From an uncultured Bacteroidales bacterium (GTDB taxonomy: Bacteria > Bacteroidota > Bacteroidia > Bacteroidales > UBA932), in contig ONYJ01000041.1 of the NCBI GenBank assembly GCA_900322025.1, forward strand, positions 1 to 26,060: a DNA stretch of 26,060 nucleotides, in the 5' to 3' direction. The notes beneath the pieces are model-generated. The model saw only the letters and a program-made list of their open reading frames with translations, was not told where the DNA came from and made no database searches. A program made the translations under genes and the position numbers. Below, piece after piece: positions 23,320 to 26,060 of the stretch. Each line of letters begins with the position of its first letter. Positions within the stretch are counted from its first letter, which is position 1.

Positions 23320-25053
23320 ATGAAAAGAATCATTGAATGTGTGCCCAATTTCAGCGAGGGGCGCAACCGCGAAGTAATTGACAAAATAGTAGCCGCAATT
23401 GCAGCCGTTAAGGTAAATGTAAACGGCAAGCAGGAAAGTGTTAAGGTGTTGGATGTAGATCCGGGAGAGGCTACCAATCGTACAGTTGTAACTTTTGTAG
23501 GTACTCCTGAGGCTGTAGTAGAGGCTGCTTTTCAGGGAGTTAAAAGGGCATCTGAGCTTATAGACATGAGACTGCACAAAGGGGCTCATCCGCGTTCCGG
23601 AGCTACTGATGTGTTACCTCTAATTCCAATAGCCGGCATAACAATAGAGGAGTGTGCAGAACTTGCAAGAGCCTTAGCTAAGAGAATTTATGATGAGCAG
23701 CAAATACCTTGTTACTGTTATGAGGCTGCGGCTCTGAAGCCAGAGAGAAAGAATCTGGCAGTTTGCCGTGCCGGCGAGTATGAAGCTCTGCCTGACAAAG
23801 TTGCAGATCCTGCAAAGTGTCCTGATTTTGGACCGGGAAAATATACAGAGGTTGTAGCCAAGAGTGGTGCCACCAATGTAGGAGCCAGAAACTTTTTGGT
23901 GGCAGTAAATTACAACCTTAATACCACCTCTACAAGAAGAGCTATGGCTGTAGCCTTTGATGTTAGAGAAAAGGGCAGGAAGCGTAGAGAAGGAGGCTCA
24001 TTAACAGGCAAGGTTCTTAAAGACGAGAATGGTAAGGAACTATGGCAGCCCGGCACACTTAAAGGTTGCAAGGCTATAGGTTGGTTTATAGATGAGTATG
24101 GTATAGCACAGGTATCTATGAACATAACAGACATAGAAGCTACACCATTGCATAAGGCATATGAGGAGGTTTGCAGGGCTGCTGCTGCCAGAGGTCTTAA
24201 AGTTACCGGTGCAGAAATAGTAGGCCTTGTTCCAAAGCGTGTGCTGATGGATGCAGGCCGTTTTTATCTTGAAAAGCAGCAGAGATCTTTGGGTATATCA
24301 GACGATGAGATTCTTAAAATAGCAGTGAAGTCTATGAGTTTAGACGATCTGAAACCATTCAATCCGCATGAGAAGATTATAGAGTATCTGATGGAAGACC
24401 CTAAGGAAACTGCACTGAGAGAACATTTGATAAGACTGACATGCAAAGACTTTGCTATAGAAACAGCATCTGAATCTCCTGCTCCCGGAGGTGGAAGTAT
24501 CTCTGCCTATATGGGAGCTTTGGGCGCAGCTCTCTCTACAATGGTAGCAAACTTGTCTTCTCACAAGCGTGGTTGGGATGAGCGTTGGAAGGAGTTTTCT
24601 GATTGGGCTGAAAAGGGGCAGGCTTTGATGAATGAGTTGCTTTTGCTTGTAGATGAAGATACTGCGGCTTTCAATAAGATTATGGATGTGTTTTCTATGC
24701 CTAAGGGAACGGAAGAAGAAAAACAACTTAGGGCAGAAGCTATGGAGGCCGCAACTTTATATGCTACACAAGTGCCGTTGAGAACACTCAAGGTTTCGGC
24801 CAAAGTATTTGAAGTAGCAGAAAGGATGGCTTCCGAGGGTAATCCTAATTCCGTATCAGATGCCGGAGTTGCAGCCATTGCAGCCAGAGGTGCCGTGTTA
24901 GGAGCAAGGCTTAATGTGCATATCAACGCAGAAGGCTTGAAAGACAGGGCTAAAGCAGAAGAACTAATGTGCGAGGCCGACAAGCTTATGGCTGAGGCAA
25001 TGTCTATGGAAAAGAGAATACTTGAGATAGTGGAGAGTAAGATAAAGGGTTAG
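23320..25053 (+). CDS. ftcD: Bifunctional glutamate formimidoyltransferase / formimidoyl-THF cyclodeaminase
   Basis: A 577-residue two-domain enzyme of histidine degradation. Residues 1-300 are the formiminotransferase part, with VPNFSEGRN at 8-16 and the catalytic-type H90 in HPRSGATDV; it moves the formimino group from N-formimino-glutamate to tetrahydrofolate. After a linker (300-377) the cyclodeaminase domain (378-577) opens with ESPAPGGGS and releases ammonia to give 5,10-methenyl-THF. The order equals the animal FTCD protein, and intact fusions are common in Bacteroidales. It is followed 36 bases later by hutU, so this is the first visible gene of a hut operon leading to glutamate. No signal peptide: cytoplasmic. 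Confidence 0.96.
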   Translation: MKRIIECVPNFSEGRNREVIDKIVAAIAAVKVNVNGKQESVKVLDVDPGEATNRTVVTFVGTPEAVVEAAFQGVKRASELIDMRLHKGAHPRSGATDVLPLIPIAGITIEECAELARALAKRIYDEQQIPCYCYEAAALKPERKNLAVCRAGEYEALPDKVADPAKCPDFGPGKYTEVVAKSGATNVGARNFLVAVNYNLNTTSTRRAMAVAFDVREKGRKRREGGSLTGKVLKDENGKELWQPGTLKGCKAIGWFIDEYGIAQVSMNITDIEATPLHKAYEEVCRAAAARGLKVTGAEIVGLVPKRVLMDAGRFYLEKQQRSLGISDDEILKIAVKSMSLDDLKPFNPHEKIIEYLMEDPKETALREHLIRLTCKDFAIETASESPAPGGGSISAYMGALGAALSTMVANLSSHKRGWDERWKEFSDWAEKGQALMNELLLLVDEDTAAFNKIMDVFSMPKGTEEEKQLRAEAMEAATLYATQVPLRTLKVSAKVFEVAERMASEGNPNSVSDAGVAAIAARGAVLGARLNVHINAEGLKDRAKAEELMCEADKLMAEAMSMEKRILEIVESKIKG

Positions 25054-25089
25054 GAAATAAAACACAAGATTGTAAACAGAAGTTTAGCT

Positions 25090-26060
25090 ATGACATTCAA
25101 AGACGAGATATTGGCAGGAATTCCGAGTGTTTTACCGGAGCCTAAGCCTTACGACAAAGTGATAAACCATGCTCCAAAGCGCAAAGATATCTTATCGCCA
25201 GAGCAAAAAAAATTGGCATTAAGAAATGCTTTAAGATACTTTCCTAAGGAGTTTCATAAGACTTTAGCTCCTGAATTTGCCAAGGAACTCAAGGAGTATG
25301 GCAGAATCTATATGTATAGGTTCAGGCCTGATTATAAGATATATGCGCGCCCTATAGACGAGTATCCGGCAAAGTGTAAACAAGCTGCTGCCATTATGGC
25401 CATGATACAGAATAATCTCGACGACAGGGTAGCCCAACATCCTCATGAACTAATAGTATATGGAGGCAATGGAGCAATTTTCCAGAACTGGGCTCAGTAT
25501 AGACTGACCATGCAGTATCTCGCCACTATGACGGAAGAGCAGACTCTCAGTATGTATTCCGGCCATCCTATGGGGTTGTTTCCAAGTCATAAAAATGCTC
25601 CAAGAGTTGTGGTTACTAATGGTATGGTTATTCCTAACTATTCTAAACCGGATGATTGGGAGAGGTTTAATGCGTTAGGGGTATCTCAATACGGACAGAT
25701 GACAGCCGGCTCCTATATGTATATAGGTCCGCAGGGAATAGTACATGGCACCACCATCACGGTAATGAATGCAGCTCGTATGCAGTTGAAAAAGAAAGGT
25801 ATAGAAGGTTCGAGAGAAAATATGGCCGGAATGCTTTTTATTACTGCCGGCTTGGGAGGAATGTCTGGAGCGCAACCTAAAGCAGGGAACATAGCCGGAG
25901 TTGTGAGTGTTACGGCTGAAATCAATCCTTTGGCAGCGCGTAAGCGTCATGAACAAGGTTGGGTAGATGAACTTCATGAAAATTTAGATGAGCTGATAGA
26001 TAGAATAAAGAGAGCCACAGGCGGCAAAGAAACCGTATCTCTTGCCTATGTAGGTAATGT
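25090..26060 (+). CDS. hutU: Urocanate hydratase, N-terminal part (runs off the window)
   Basis: A CDS that starts at ATG 25090 and is open to the end of the window (323 complete codons). It matches the long form of urocanase (about 670 residues, as in animals and many Bacteroidota). Visible landmarks are YGGNGAIFQNWAQYR from residue 124, MYSGHPMGLFPS, the block GQMTAGSYMYIGPQGIVHGTTIT, and GMLFITAGLGGMSGAQPKA, which forms part of the NAD site. The enzyme uses tightly bound NAD+ as an electrophile to hydrate urocanate to imidazolone propionate. It follows ftcD by 36 bases. Remaining hut genes presumably lie downstream, beyond the window. Confidence 0.95.
   Translation, partial: MTFKDEILAGIPSVLPEPKPYDKVINHAPKRKDILSPEQKKLALRNALRYFPKEFHKTLAPEFAKELKEYGRIYMYRFRPDYKIYARPIDEYPAKCKQAAAIMAMIQNNLDDRVAQHPHELIVYGGNGAIFQNWAQYRLTMQYLATMTEEQTLSMYSGHPMGLFPSHKNAPRVVVTNGMVIPNYSKPDDWERFNALGVSQYGQMTAGSYMYIGPQGIVHGTTITVMNAARMQLKKKGIEGSRENMAGMLFITAGLGGMSGAQPKAGNIAGVVSVTAEINPLAARKRHEQGWVDELHENLDELIDRIKRATGGKETVSLAYVGN

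Overview
This window looks like the chromosome of an anaerobic Bacteroidota, most likely order Bacteroidales. Signs for this are several upstream regions carrying the TAnnTTTG -7 element of that phylum, almost no Shine-Dalgarno sequences, a Bacteroidales-type TamB/TsaD divergent pair, type B L31, a two-gene LysO and a two-domain FtcD next to a long-form urocanase. Moderate-to-low GC together with a cysteate-synthase-like gene would suit an Odoribacter-like relative, but genus is a guess. I saw no phage, IS, tRNA, rRNA or CRISPR signature; most of the window is ordinary chromosome.

Layout. Positions 1-243 are the 3' end of mtaB, convergent with a 1506-residue TamB-like protein (minus). Divergent from it is tsaD (plus). 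MtaB and TsaD act successively on the same tRNA base (t6A37, then ms2t6A37). After tsaD comes a degenerate pentanucleotide tandem tract (20 uninterrupted units, 100 bp) and an uncharacterised FAD-dependent dehydrogenase (plus). On the minus strand, 12078 to 7639 may be one unit: a TIGR02757 protein, an M14 peptidase, an NhaC antiporter and a SlyD-like isomerase. rpmE2 (minus) has its own good promoter and terminator.

The most interesting block is a compact minus-strand operon from 19330 down to 12537: MarR regulator, HdrC-like, HdrB-like, short HdrA-like, a second small HdrC-like protein, a membrane HdrE/DsrM + HdrD/DsrK fusion, and finally a PLP enzyme that best fits cysteate synthase rather than threonine synthase. 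Gaps run from 4-bp overlaps to 14 bp. This suggests a membrane-linked thiol/disulfide or sulfur electron-transfer complex made together with an enzyme that consumes sulfite to form L-cysteate, the head-group precursor of Bacteroidota sulfonolipids. The functional link is inference.

Upstream are a CaCA-type cation antiporter and a secreted C69 dipeptidase (minus), then divergent lysO1-lysO2 (split lysine exporter, plus), and the start of a histidine-degradation operon (ftcD, hutU; hutU runs off the end).
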